Assembly (NCBI GenBank): GCA_023333565.1
Contig: JAJKFH010000927.1
Location: 1,984,001 to 2,048,000, forward strand
Length of the DNA stretch: 64,000 nt
Direction of reading: 5' to 3'
From: Puffinus mauretanicus
Lineage: Eukaryota > Chordata > Aves > Procellariiformes > Procellariidae
Of this stretch, positions 1 to 12,600 are shown in pieces. Position numbers and translations under genes: made by a program. Positions within the stretch are counted from its first letter, which is position 1; the number at the start of each line of letters is the position of its first letter. Under the pieces are notes generated by a model. It had not been told where the DNA came from. It was given only the letters and a program-made list of their open reading frames with translations, and searched no databases.

Positions 1-2200
1 AATGCTGATGATGCACTGGTGACATTAAACATCTGACACATATACATGATTTAATTGCTTCTGCATCCAATGCAGACATGCATGGAGACTGAGGCACACT
101 AAGACTTGCTTTGGGTGGTTTTGGCACAACAGCAGCAGAGCCAGGATTTGCAGGTGTATCTGACATGCCAGACGCTAAACATGTAACCCATTTTTGTCCT
201 TTCCAGTCAGCAGACTTCCTCTATCACATTTACACTTTCTGTTCTTGTACAAGTATGGAAATGACGACATGAGCTCATGAAGAGCACATGCATTGGTTTT
301 TTTTTAAATTTTGTGCATATCTTCATATTTAGTAGCAATTACTATGACAAAGGGGTCTGCATAGTATATTGCCTGTGCCAAAGATCTGTGCCTTCTAAGG
401 AAGAGTAGATCTAAATTTATCTATCTATGTGACTATGAACCGACATAGCACTTCCTCCTTTACTTCCTGTTTTCTCCAGTGTACGTGCCTTACCTGCTTT
501 TATACTTACTGTTTCATTTAAAAAACTCAGACCTGGCATAGTAAAACACTCTTGTTCAATAAATCAGGTCAGCACATGCTCATATCCCATTAAAGACAAT
601 GAAATTTAAAGAGCTTTTTTTTGTAAACAAGGCTATTTTCACACCTCATATTTTCTTTAGCTCTCCACTCTGAAATTTCTCTAGCAATCCGTTTTGCATT
701 TGCTTTTAAGAAAGAGAACTCCAAGTAATAATTATTTTGGTACTGGAGCAGACTATCATGCTACCTTCCAGATTATGGCTGCATAATAAGTTTCTTGCAT
801 CAAAAGGGTCGTTGTTCTCTAAAGCTACCATGAAAGAGAGAAGAACAGGAAAGTAAAGAAGCAGGCACAGAGCAGAATGTTTGATCCCAAGAGCTGTCCC
901 CCCCAAGTCTTTCAGTCCTTGGCAGGCTGTCTTTGTTTTATTTTCCCCTTGGTGCAAAGTCAGCATTTTTTTTTTTGAGAGTGGAAGTGAAGAAGTGCTT
1001 TAGATTGAACAATTTAATTTTTACATCCAGCAATGGCATCCTTGTTCTTTTTTTTTTTTTGGCCAGAGGTCATTGATGAACTTGGTAGGACAGACCGAAA
1101 TCAGATCCCAAGGATGCTTCCCAGTTGCATGTAACTGAGTTAAGTGCCTTCCTTGTTCCTCTTCTCCATGCATGGCAGGATTGTGAATCAGTTCTAGTTC
1201 CTGTTACCCTAATGGCAAACTAAGTCTCTTACTTTATATCATTTACCTAAAATACCATTGTCAAGCAAACATCAAAATTTTACTTTCTGTGTCTGTGCGC
1301 TGCATCCACTGCTCTTTAACAACTACATCAATAATTCTAAGTTGGTCCATCTGCTGGACCATTAGTTATAAGAAAGGGAAAAGATGTGCCCACAAACCCT
1401 CTTCTTCCCCTACATCTCCTAGCCTATTACAGAACTGACTGCAACTACTCTCTTCATTTTTATTTTTAGCCTCCTGTGTTCCAGTGATTAGAGAGTGGGG
1501 TTTTTTTTGCTTATGCAGGAATCTAATTTTTGGATACTACAAAGGCAATCAGGAAAAACCCATATTTTAACCATGGCGCTGACTACCTTGAATTCTACAT
1601 GCAAATTTTTTTTTTTTTTTAACTAAACCAAGAGGGAAGGAAGAAAAATCCCTTTCCCTATAAAGCTACAGTGACAGTTTCAGCTAAACTGTGCAAGATG
1701 TAACAGAAGCCTAGGTGCGTTATTAATAAGGGACCATGTGCCTTCAGCTATTCAAAATCTGTGGTGTCCAATATGATTATGCTTCAAATCTGCAACTCTG
1801 CAGCTCTGGTTTTGGTTTTGTTAACTGGTGGGAAACACTATCTTTACCATCTCTGCCAATAACCTGCTGTATGACTGTAGCTTAACTATTCTGTTGGTCT
1901 CCGAACATCTTTTTTTCTCCCTCCCAAAATTCAGTCTATCCCCTTATAAGTTCTTTCATTCAGAGATTCTGCGCCAAAAACCAAACAAACATTATTTGCA
2001 ATAGTTAGGACAGTTGGCTTTAACCTCAGGTTGGGCCTTCCAACTCTCTGCTTTAGAAAACTTACTAGAATTGATAGGCTAACTGACTAGGACAACATTA
2101 CCCTAGTCTGGCTGGTAAATGTACATCATATTCTTTATACTAAATTGTTCTAATTATCAGATATTAACAAGATAAGGAACTTCAAATTCCAGAGACTTAC
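1..2200 (-). other. CFLAR: CFLAR intron (within the caspase-like domain)
   Basis: This AT-rich stretch has poly-T tracts (about 1046-1060 and 1606-1620) and no segment that I can match to the next CFLAR p20 residues. I read it as intron of the minus-strand gene. The 86-residue minus frame near 706-966 resembles no caspase sequence. Confidence 0.75.
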
Positions 2201-2279
2201 CTGTGTCATTGCCAATACAGTCTATTATCAGGCATATTCCTAAAGGTTGACTTTGCATTCTGTACTGATCATCAAACAC
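2201..2279 (-). CDS. CFLAR: CFLAR coding exon 7 (start of caspase-like p20 domain)
   Basis: The exon is 79 bases: 26 codons plus one base. It reads [26 protein letters not shown], shown in part by the human match [21 protein letters not shown]. The acceptor is TTCCTCAG|GT (AG at 2280-2281) and the donor ACAG|GTAAGT. The next coding exon lies beyond base 1. Confidence 0.92.
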
Positions 2280-5200
2280 CTGAGGAACATGAAGGACAAA
2301 CACTAAGTTAATATGTCGCTCTCTAAACTTACAGACTTGATTCTTTTCTCAAATTTAACCACCTCAGATCTATCCAATTACATTCTGTTCTTTTTCCATA
2401 GAGTAGCTAGCAGAAGTCTATTACTGGGATGTAATGTGTTTTATCTACACAAAAAACCCCAAAAAATCATGAGACATGGACTAATGATTTTTTCCCTATT
2501 TCTAGTACAGGCTTAATTTTTGCATCCTTGTGTTATGCAATCTTACCACCACAATGATCCTTAAACAAAGAGAAGCAAGTTTGAGATTGAACCTTAACTC
2601 TGGACAGATCTTCAAATGTAAAAAAAAAACAAAAACAAACCACCACCACCACAACAAAAAAAACCCACCCCAAAACACCAAAAAAACTCCCAAACCTGTA
2701 TGGGGTGAGGGGGCTTTTTAAAGACCTGGACTATGACAGCAATGATCCTTCTATAGTACTTCCAAATTAATTTCCCTAAGTGTAACTGCTACTGAGATGT
2801 TAGAAGCTAAAAGCTTCATATTGCCAACGCAATAAATGTAGAGAACTTTTGAGTTCTTCAGGTATGCAAGCAGGCACTGCTCATCAGATTATTTTTTTCC
2901 TTATTTAGTGGTACAACCTCCTTGTTCATAAATAATCTGCAATGACTTTATCACAATTCCTCTCCCCTTTAAAAAGATTATAATCAATTTGCTATAGGTA
3001 ACTCCCTGGTTCCTGGCCTACAGGACAGCTAGTGAAAACAGCAGTAGTCCATTCTTATCATTAATACCCAAAGCATGTCTGTCTTCTACCTGCAAGGGGC
3101 AGAGAGAGAATAAAGAACAAAATTTACTTCATGCAAAGAAGCCCTGCCATTTCTAATGCAAATCGCAAAAGTTCTGACTTCCAAGAGGTTTTGACTTAGC
3201 CTCCACTAATAAATATACAAGTTCTGCGTGCACATCATATGTACATGCATTTTGCACACTGCTGCTTCCATTTTATATTAAAAATATATTCTGCAAAAGC
3301 AGTTCATAGAACCTATTTATGGCTGAGGAAGATATGGATGTACATATCCTTCTGTTTGCATGCCATTAAAGGAAATCTCAAAATGAAAAGAAAACTAAGG
3401 TAAATACCTGCAGAGGTTTTTATTATATTTACATGCATACATATGCACAAGCACATACCTTATGTGACACTGGTCCCGATTCCTGAATGGACATGTGGAC
3501 TGGTTCTGCTGCAGTTAAAACAAACAGAAGTAATCTCAGTATATAGGGACTGTTGACATTTCTTTGACACCAAATCAGTTAAAAAGGAACCTATCTAAGT
3601 TCTCACCCAACTGGACCTCTTAGTTTTTATGTATGCTACTGAAGTTAAAAAAACCAACCAAACAAAAATTTTCACCTCTAAAATGTTATTTGGATTGCAT
3701 TCTACATTGCTTGTGACTAGAATAAACAAACAAACAATCTCTCCTACATTGAGAGAATTCAGCCAACTATTCTTTTAAAAATCACCATATTTGAGAGGTA
3801 TTTTGAGTTTCTGGAAAGAACACAACATACACGGTAAGAACCTGGTACTCACTGTACAACTTCTGGCTGGCCTGGTGGAGAGTCCACCACTGAACAGACA
3901 CAAAAACTTCCTACTCAAGACTTAATGGACACAGCTGCACTACATGTGCCTCCAGAGCTGGCTAGTCAACCTTTTCCATTATTTTACTAATAAATTATTT
4001 ATTCTGTTAAAAAGTTGTGACAGTGGAAGCCCAAAACAATTTCAATAAAGTTTTAAGATCTGGCAGCACAAGCAAAGCAAATACAAGAGCAAACAATAAG
4101 GCAAGGCTCAGTTTTCAGGGGTACCAAATACTCTCTACTCCTGGTGACATCAGCTGCATTAGCCAAAAACGTAACTATCAAACAATAATCCTTTTGATAC
4201 AATGAAATGCATCATTTGGCTCCTTCAGATTATCAAAATTCAGACAAAATTCTCTTACCCATATTAAGACTTTGTCCATTTTGTGGTTTTTCTTTGTTCA
4301 CATTTTGGGTCTAAAATGAAGAAAAAGGTGTATTTTCCCCTCTTTCCTTAAAGAATTAATTATCATGTGTTCCAAAATATAACACAAGAATATTTTTCTT
4401 CCTCAATAAAAGGATTACATATTTTAGATTCACATCTATTCTAAATTTGTAATTTAGAATTACAAATTAACAAATAAAAAAACCCATACCAAAACCACAA
4501 ACAAACAAAAAACCCAACCCCCTTCCTCCTCATAAAAAACCTACCAGTTTGCCATGAACAGCAAAGAAAAGCTTAATCCCTAAAATAGTAAAAAAACCAA
4601 AAAAACTCTGAAGATGTGAATTTTGTTTCCTATGGAGCAGCAGGGAGGAACTCTCACTGAATTAGAAAGGCAATTATAACAATATTATCATAATATGGAA
4701 AGTCAATGCAAACTCTTTCCATTAGTAGTCTGGAAAACAAAGCTGTTGTGGCTTTGTTAGTAAAAACAAAGTGCATCACTGGTGTCTTATATGTAAGTTT
4801 TATACATACATATGTACTGAATACATGACAGAAATAATCTCATCAAATTCATTTAGCAAGGCTAAAGACTGTAATTAAGGTCATACTATTACAATATCAG
4901 ACCTAACCCAAATATAAAGAATAGTGCATGCAATAGGATTTGATGACTTGACATACTGAGATAACTTTGTTAAAATGAGATTAAAACAAAACACACATAA
5001 AAAAATAATTCTAAAAACTCTCCTTAAAAAGCCATAACCTTCAGCTTCCAAAGTTAAAAAGCTACTTTCCCTGAAAAGTCCAGAAGTACAAAGAAGAATA
5101 ATATGTTTTGCAAAGAACAGTCAAAGGAAAACTTTTCACTCCCCAGAGTAGTAGAAAAAAACTTTCAAGATACAGATTTTATATGCCCAACTAACAGGAA

Positions 5201-8004
5201 AAAATTCAGAGAAGCTCTTTGAAGGTGATCTTTGTCAGTCAGAAGATTTAAATCAGACCCTAAACCCAGCAAATAACAGTAATAAGAGAAATAAACCAAG
5301 TAATATTTTAGTTACTAGCAATCTCTCATTCCTTAGGCTCTGCAAAAATGAATCCCCTTTCAATGTCTGGCAATAGTTAGAATTAAAGATCTGTCTGATT
5401 TATTGTATACTTACCCCTGAATTATAAGGAGGATCAATCAGACTGAGATTAGGGAGAGATGCCTGAAGTGCATTTACATATACTGGCTGAGAATGAACGG
5501 AGGACATTAAAGCTGAAAATTTAACAGAAACACACAGAGAAATATACCATCATATATCAACTGTTTTAAAAGCCTAAATCTGTGAAACATGCAAACACTC
5601 TAACTCATTACTCATAATTTTATCTTCAGTAAAAGCACATCTGATCCTTGCTATCAAGAGTAACCAGTGCAAAAATAGCATGTTACCTTCGTGTTTGTAC
5701 TTCTGAATCTTCCTAATCAGGTCTATCCTGTGAATATTTCGAAAACAATTTTCTATCAAATCCAGTTGATTAGGAGCTACCAAATTTAGTTTCTCCAGGT
5801 CGACCACAAGAGCTAGAAAACTCTAGAATAGCAACAGAAAACCAAACTGTCATATCAGTAATTTGTTCCCTATCAGTAAGTAACAAAGCAACCCAGAAAA
5901 TAACGTAGGGAGGTCAAAAAGGTTGTATATTCAAGAAATAGGGACATTACCTTCTGAAACACTAAGAAAATTATCTGGAAGATATAAGAATTCTTGGTAT
6001 TATCATAGGAATAATGAAAACTAGGAAGTGATATTCTTAAAAACAAATAAAAGTTTTTGAGGAAACAGTTTTGCATTTCCTTGTTGCTACAAAGCCAGCC
6101 ACTTGGAATGTCACCTCACATGCTACAAAACAAGAGGTAAGAAAAGCTTTAGGGAACTTGCAGGGCCTCTCTCCTTCTTTAGTTAAAGAGAGAAAAAGAA
6201 AAAACCTCAAAGGATGAAGACAGAAATCTTCAGTCTTCTACGCACAGTGGTCAAGTTGTCTGAACCCTCTCTACTGAATCTCTGCTTTCTCAGAGCATTT
6301 AAAACAAATACGCAGAATGCAAATGTACAGAGAAAGACATAATTCAAATAAAACTGTTCTTTTGTAAGTGAAGCAGAGCACAAACATAAAAAGTGACCTT
6401 GTAATTCAAGATACATTTCATATGATTATTGGTTTGAGAGCCTTCATATACGAATTTTCAGATCAGTAATACCGAAAAAAGTTTTTTTATGCCTTCTGCC
6501 TGTGAGGTTCATGCTAACACCATTCACTACAGCAAGTCTTCATTGTTCCCTCTTACTGTTTCTCATGCTTCTTTCCTTGAATTAAAAAATAAAAATGAAA
6601 TAGAAGCCACTACTCCTTCTCCACTTCCTGACCTATGTCTACTCCTACCTCACTACACCTTGCAGTACTGTCTCCCTGCCTTTGCTGTCTAGCTACTTGC
6701 CTTTTTACTTTAATCTATCATTGCTCCAGAGGAGAAGACCAGCAGAAAGACATTACCTTATCTTTTGCCATTTTCATACGAGGTGCGTAATCTCTGAGTA
6801 GAAAAACAAGAGAACTCACTTCTTCTTTTTCCAGATTCTCATTAATCTCTACCATTAGTACCCTGAAATAAAGTTAAGACATTTATAAAGGATTAGCTTT
6901 CAGCAAGATCCCACCCTTGCCCAACTACCCAACTTCTCCCATGTTCCAGTCTTAATGTACCATTCCCAATTAAACACCAGGAAAAAAGCCTACCCTGCTC
7001 CAAGATCCAATTACAAAATACCTACTCTTGCTCATCAGCACTTGTGTTACTCAGACTGACTGGGTAATAGCCACTGCTAGGAAAACAGAAGTCTCCTTAA
7101 TATTTCAATAGAGATGAAGTAAGAGAATGAGACAACAGAACACATCTTTAACTTTTTTACCTAGTAGTTACAGGGGTTTTATTTCAGTGAGAAGTTAACA
7201 CAGGAAAATCTTCCTTATGAGTACATGTATTTCTTTCTGAAGTCTCTCAAAGAAAATAACTAGAGCTTCTTAATTTAAGCGTCTTAAAACTACAGAGCAA
7301 AAAGTAGTAAGAGACAGGTCCCCTGAGAAAAGCTATACCACAAGGCTATGTGTCCAAAGCAAACGAGAAAAGAAAGTATCCCTAACTAATGACGTTCCTC
7401 TAAAGCATCATTTCTATCTGCTAATATAGAACTGTACAAACATCACTGGTTTTATTGATTAACATACACAAACTCCTTAAAGATAGATGTTTCTAATGCC
7501 TTGACTTGTAAGAAGCTACTAAGGCTTATTTTAGGGACTAAACTTGACATATTCTTTTCACTCTAACTCTAGATATGATGCCCTTTTCTGCTTTTATTTT
7601 ACCTTCAAGACATATTTTAAAAAGAAACAAAAAACAAACCCACAAAAACAACCCACATACATTTTGAACAAAATAGAGTAGCCTTGAAATCTGAAATTGA
7701 TATATTACCTGTAATCAGGGACAATTCTGAGACTCCTGGCAAGGTTAGCTTCCACTGTCGCTTTCTCAGTCTTCAAGATCCTCCTCAGCAAGTCAAACCT
7801 CTTAACTCTGTACAACAGCTCAGACAATCCAAGAAAAGACAATTTCTCCCTCTCATTCAAAGCCACCAAGAGCTCTCTAAGGTTGGCAGTGGCCAAGTCA
7901 GGAGCAAGGTCTCGGCATAGGAAAACCATCATCTCTTCTTCTTCTTTATTCAATTCTTGTTCAATCTGGTGAATAAGGACAGCTGGCATTTGGCACCTGG
8001 TCAT
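2201..8004 (-). CDS. CFLAR: CFLAR (c-FLIP), caspase-8 inhibitor-like protein; 5' seven coding exons, gene continues off the left edge
   Basis: CFLAR is a cytosolic regulator of death-receptor signalling that joins FADD and caspase-8 in the DISC and controls apoptosis and necroptosis. Coding exons read right to left: 7709-8004, 6757-6862, 5687-5822, 5415-5512, 4259-4310, 3459-3508 and 2201-2279. All inferred introns are GT-AG and phases join exactly, giving about 272 residues before the edge. DED1 (about residues 6-80) has FLCRD and the RxDL-type motif RFDLL. DED2 (about 100-178) has [12 protein letters not shown] and RIDL. A divergent linker follows, then [13 protein letters not shown], the first strand of the inactive caspase-like domain. 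The remainder of that domain is not in bases 1-2200. The tandem DEDs could suggest caspase-8 or -10, but the DED2 and linker wording (QEPV/SIQES-like) is that of CFLAR. The neighbour NDUFB3 fits the known synteny. Confidence 0.95.
3459..3508 (-). CDS. CFLAR: CFLAR coding exon 6 (linker before caspase-like domain)
   Basis: The exon is 50 bases; two complete a split Ala codon, then 16 codons [16 protein letters not shown]. This matches human EPVKKSIQESEAF. The acceptor is AACTGCAG|CA and the donor AAG|GTATGT. Confidence 0.86.
4259..4310 (-). CDS. CFLAR: CFLAR coding exon 5 (linker microexon)
   Basis: This is a short 52-base exon of 17 codons plus one base, encoding a polar stretch [17 protein letters not shown]. 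The acceptor is ATTTTAG|AC and the donor GG|GTAAGAG. The sequence is little conserved; the call rests on splice sites, matching phases on both sides and position between recognised exons. Confidence 0.75.
4444..4468. repeat. Perfect 11-bp inverted repeat, 3-nt loop
   Basis: AATTTGTAATT and AATTACAAATT surround TAG, in a CFLAR intron about 130 bases upstream (in gene direction) of coding exon 5. It is AT-rich, so chance is likely. Confidence 0.8.
5415..5512 (-). CDS. CFLAR: CFLAR coding exon 4 (post-DED linker)
   Basis: The exon is 98 bases; the first two complete a split Ala codon, then 32 codons follow. It contains [18 protein letters not shown], which aligns with human YRNVLQAAIQKSLKDPS. 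The acceptor is TTTTCAG|CT and the donor GGG|GTAAGT. Confidence 0.88.
5687..5822 (-). CDS. CFLAR: CFLAR coding exon 3 (DED2 core)
   Basis: The exon is 136 bases, 45 codons plus one base, starting [17 protein letters not shown] and ending KIQKYKHE. It contains the DED2 RxDL motif (HRIDLI). The acceptor is TTCTAG|AG and the donor GAAG|GTAACA. This is the most conserved DED2 segment and the clearest single proof that the gene is CFLAR. Confidence 0.95.
6757..6862 (-). CDS. CFLAR: CFLAR coding exon 2 (start of DED2)
   Basis: The exon is 106 bases: it completes the split Arg codon, then gives 35 codons beginning [25 protein letters not shown]. The acceptor is ...TTTCAG|GG (AG at 6863-6864) and the donor AAG|GTAATG (GT at 6755-6756). 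It corresponds to human [25 protein letters not shown]. It ends in phase 0. Confidence 0.93.
7709..8004 (-). CDS. CFLAR: CFLAR first coding exon (DED1)
   Basis: This exon encodes 98 residues plus two bases of a split Arg codon. It holds the first death-effector domain, including [40 protein letters not shown] and the end VPDY. The donor is CAG|GTAATA, with GT at 7707-7708. Two starts are possible. ATG at 8002-8004 has G at -3. ATG at 7987-7989 lines up with the human start (MPAVLIHQ against MSAEVIHQ) but has C at -3. I chose the upstream one. The exon probably extends into the 5' UTR to an acceptor near 8016-8045 that I could not fix. Confidence 0.93.
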
Positions 8005-9603
8005 CACTTTGTCACTGTCCCTTTAAAATTGCCAGCCTACTGTTGTTTAAACAGGAAGCCAACATGACATGAAGCCCATGTCTACCACAGCACTCCTCTG
8101 ATGTTCATTCTTAACTGGATGCATTTTTACATAAGCAGTTCTGTGGGAGAGAATTAAAAGGTACTAAATCAGTGATCTGCTGCACAAGTTCACAGCTAAC
8201 TCTCCTATATGTCGTATTTTACTTACAACTAAAACACCAATGTAGTCTACACAGACCTCCTCTTCTCAAGGGGTTCTCCCAGCTCTTCATTACAGAACAA
8301 AAAGTACTTGGTAGGTCATATTAATCAGAAAAAAATGGAAGTTCTTTTTAAAGTAAAATTACCTTAACACAAGTCTGTAAATTCCATAGGAAGTGAAACA
8401 AAAGTCATCAGCTTGCTGATAAGTGACATTTCAAGTGTTTCTGGAAATAAGAGTTAAGTTCCACAGCAATTTAAATCTAAAGCTCTGATCTTGTCCCAGC
8501 AACCCTCCACCACCCTGCTCACCACCACCTTTTCTCCCCTAAAAGTCTCAAGGCATTTTCAGGAAGAGTTTTGTAGACAAAAAAAAAAAACAACAAACCA
8601 TAAATAAACCCACTGCTATCAGGCATGCACTTTGCCTTAAATTAAGTCAAAATAAAGGAAATATTCACAATATAGTATGTAATATTTTAAAACATTAATT
8701 ACCTATAAATTCAGAAATGTGTGGATTTGCTTACTTATTAGTATCATTTAAAGTGATTCCAATCTGAATGAGTTACTAGGGTTTTAAGGATTCCCCACAC
8801 ACCCCCTCCATGCTCAAAAAGATCGAAGAAGCATAGAGAAAAAATTCCAACCTTGAGTATGCAAATTGGTTAACTCTGAAGATATAGATAAGCCATAGAC
8901 CGCCTTTTTCTTTATGTGACATTCATGTTTCACCATACTGAACTGAAATAAAAATTCATACCCAGAAACCCCCCCACCCTTGTGATTAACAAATAAGTAG
9001 GGTGCTATGCTCAATTTCCACTACCACCAACTATGTAAATTCTATCTAACCTTCTCTGATCCCCATTATCTACATGGAGAAAGGTGAAATGAGCAATGTG
9101 AAGACAAATCTTGGCCCTTACGAGTTCAGTCACTATATTGCATAGTTTTGTTTAAGCCATTCTGAAAAGCAAAAGCCAATTCGACTTCAAAGCTTAATAC
9201 ACTGAAAGGTTCTACCACCTGGATAACATTTTTAAAGCATTTTCAGTCTTTTGTTACACATTCTGGAAGTCAATGTCACATATTGTGTCCATGCATCAAG
9301 GAGATGAGACAGACTCATCTACAAGTGTGGTTTTCTTTTTTTCATTCCAGTGCTGTTTAAATGAAAAATAGCTCTATACATCCACCTGACTTTCCTCAGA
9401 AAAGAGTAAGAGTTGGATTTGCTTAAAGCCATGGATTGGGTTCCACTGCCCACTAAAAGAGCACATCAAATTCAAGTTCCTAGGGCAAAGTCTCCTTTAT
9501 CTACATCTATCCCAGTGAGCCATATTTTCTATGGAGTCAAAGACTGCAGTGGCTTTCTCCTCCAACACTGTTGCTGACAGTCACAATAGCAAGTGATCAG
9601 TAT

Positions 9604-9628
9604 TTAAAAAAAAAAAAAAAAAAAAAGA
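9604..9628. repeat. Poly-A tract
   Basis: A run of about 23 A in the CFLAR leader region, with no recognisable retroposon body to its left. Confidence 0.85.
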
Positions 9629-12600
9629 AAAAGAGCACTGTTAATCTTGCTGATAGCATGACTGAATCACTAGGGGAATATAACACAAGTAGCTGCTATG
9701 ACCTCAAGGTCCCAACTTCAGAAGCAAAACTGAAGGGGGAGGTAAGGAAGGGCAGTACAGGCAAGCTATAAAATATCATAAACCCACCACATTAGAAGAC
9801 TCAAGCATTACTCAGCTTAAGTACTCCTGCACTTCCATACCACAGTGTAAATGAGATTTAATGTATATGCAACAGAGTCCTCAAAATGGCACTGAGGCCA
9901 CTTCGGCTCATTTTCAGAAGCACAGCGCATTCAACTGCGGCTGACAGTTAACAACGCTGCCGATAACCCTGCTTAGCCCATCGCCACCTCCTATGTGCGT
10001 TCTACACAGACTGTGCTAAATACCTAGAGAAAACGCACAATTATAGTACTCCTGCTACAGCACACAACCAGAAAAAAGCAACACCTATCCTCTCTGATAC
10101 AGTTCTGTTCTTGAGAACCCAAAAGGGACAGGAACAAACACAGTGTTTTCCCTCATCACATCACACCATTTAGGAACTTGGGAGAATTAAACGCACTGTT
10201 TGGTCTAAGAAGTGCAACAACATTTAACCCTAATGTAAACGGTGCAAACAGCAAAAAACCTCACAAACAGAAATGAGACATCAGTAGAAGCTGCCTCTTT
10301 CGAATACCCAGGACCACTGTATTTTTAATATATCAAGCTGAAAAGTTTTGTTTCCAACAAAACCAAACTGGGTAGACAAATTATTTGTACTTTTGAACCC
10401 GTTCTATATCATACATGGACCTGCAATGCTATCACTTGTACAGCTGGGGTGAAAGGGCAGGGTGGGAAAATTTTCAGGCCTCTGATAAGCAGAGGAACCC
10501 CTCATGAACTGGAATGTGTTTTGTACAGTTTTCTATCAGTGGAAAAGCATATTTATTGCTAAATTATTTTCAATCTAGCATCAAACATTTGTGAGAATTC
10601 CACAGAAAGACAAAGACTGTTTTCATGACATAATGCAGTGAAGAAGGGGGAGGCACAAAACACACTCTCATATGAAAGCATCTCCCAGGTATATAAAGCT
10701 GGGACTTTCAAAAAGAGCTTGAGGAAGTTATGTTTATAACTCACTCTAAAGGGAGATGGGAATTTAACAACTTTTAGGCATTTTCAGAATTCTCAGATAA
10801 ACTTTTTATTTAAAAAAAAACTACTCTAGTTGATTTTTATCTAATCTTTTAAAACTAGTTAAAAAATAAGAGATGTGCATGTGTGTGGTGGGAGGAGTTT
10901 CCTACACAGTTAAAATTTCAGACATGCAAAATTAATTGTACATTGCCTTAAAAATAATCTGCCTTTAAAAAATACATATGAATTATTTACTTTTGTGAAC
11001 TTCCTTTATATAAGATAAGTCACATGCTTATTATAAAAAAATGCTGATCAATACTTCCAGTGCCGAAACTCTCTTACCTGTATGCAAGTCTGTCTGCAAA
11101 AACATTGAAAGACTGGCATTTACCATTGCCGAATCACTGATCCAGATCCAGCACACATTGGTTTCCATCCAGTATTTTCCAATGATGGTCCATAGCCAAA
11201 GTTGATTACATCAGCTCATTTTCTGTTAGACAAATATTGTCACAAATTACTGCTGGAGGCTACCTCCTAATTTTAGTGGGGGGAAAAACAAGGGAAAATG
11301 ACCTAGGATCATGCATTCTTCTGTATGATTCCACTGGTCCAGTAAACCAGGAATGATGCTCCAAATAAAAGGAAAAACAACTGTGCACATATAGTGACTT
11401 GCCAGTAACGTTCATTCCCCCAGGGTTCTAAGTGGGGAATGAGTAAGAGCAACATGAAGTAAGTGTTTAGTATAAACTAAAACAGTTTTTAACTTTGCAT
11501 CCAAAAACCACGTCACCATATTTTGATAGCAGGACTGTCACACTACTAGGGCAAGCCTGATACATTCCATCTGTATACATCTGAACCAGATCTACTTCAC
11601 CATGAGAGGTGAAGGGCATCATGCTTCACCCTTCCATCTGATATGACCATTTTTGCAAACATCACAGATACCATTATCATAGCTGTATCAATTAAAGAAA
11701 AAGATAAAAGCAACTACAATGTAAAACTCAGCAGCCTGGCTTTCAATTTAGATTACCTGGGCCCTGCAATGAGAAGTGTTATTGAATGTAAATTCTTTAC
11801 GAAGAGGAGAGGAAAAACAGCTTATCTTCTCATGAGGAAAGAAAAAAGTTCATAGTCATCAGAGATAAAGCTGCCCCAATAGTTTCTGTGTTCATGTGCA
11901 TGTGCAATTTGCCAATATTGCTACAAGAAAACACTCAACATTTTCCTCTTCAGTTCAATGTTTCACGTATTGAGTAAAGATTTCAATGCAAAGCTTATGG
12001 AGCAGGTAGATGGTTAAAAGAAAGTTAAAGTACTACACATTCTCATTTACATTCCCAATTTATAAGAAATCCAGAATCATTCCAAATAGCTGAATTCTAA
12101 CAAGACCACCACCACTGACAGATAAAAGGACACTGCAAGATCATGTCAGTAACAGTGAGTGAAAGGGGCAGGCCTAGACGTGGAACAACAGCAGCAGTAG
12201 CAGCTCTTTTCCTCCTGTATTCGAAGAACAAGGAAAAGCCCTTGCATGTTGAGGGAAAATGACTGGTGAGGGGAGAGTCTTCTGTAAGTCTGGCTATTTT
12301 AGTTCACTATCACCCCAAATTTTCACAGAGGAAGGACTCTTCTGGGAAATGTCTTAGGGTCTCTGAAGAGAAAATCACTGACTTTAGGGTGACTCATCTG
12401 TCCTCTTGTCCACAAAAAAGGTCTCAGAGAAAACACATCTCAAGGAGATAGTACCAAAGTGCACTTAAATACAAGTTTCTGGGTTTAGATAACTTTCAAA
12501 CTTTCCTGGACAAAGTGCAGGACTTTAAAGCTGATGAATTTCTCACATACTGCACAGGAAACCACCTTTGTCACAGGCATATTTGTCTAAGTCTGCACTG

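Larger units (their letters stand above)
2280..7708 (-). other. CFLAR: CFLAR introns between coding exons
   Basis: These are the six introns separating the seven CFLAR coding exons listed individually. They are AT-rich. Visible content is A-rich, CAAACA-type low-complexity sequence at about 2620-2690 and 4470-4520, and an 11-bp palindrome at 4444-4468. I see no other gene. Confidence 0.8.

Noticed and set aside
2502..2721. Lys/Asn/His-rich and Trp/Phe-rich frames on opposite strands
   Set aside because: Both read the same A- and C-rich simple sequence in a CFLAR intron.
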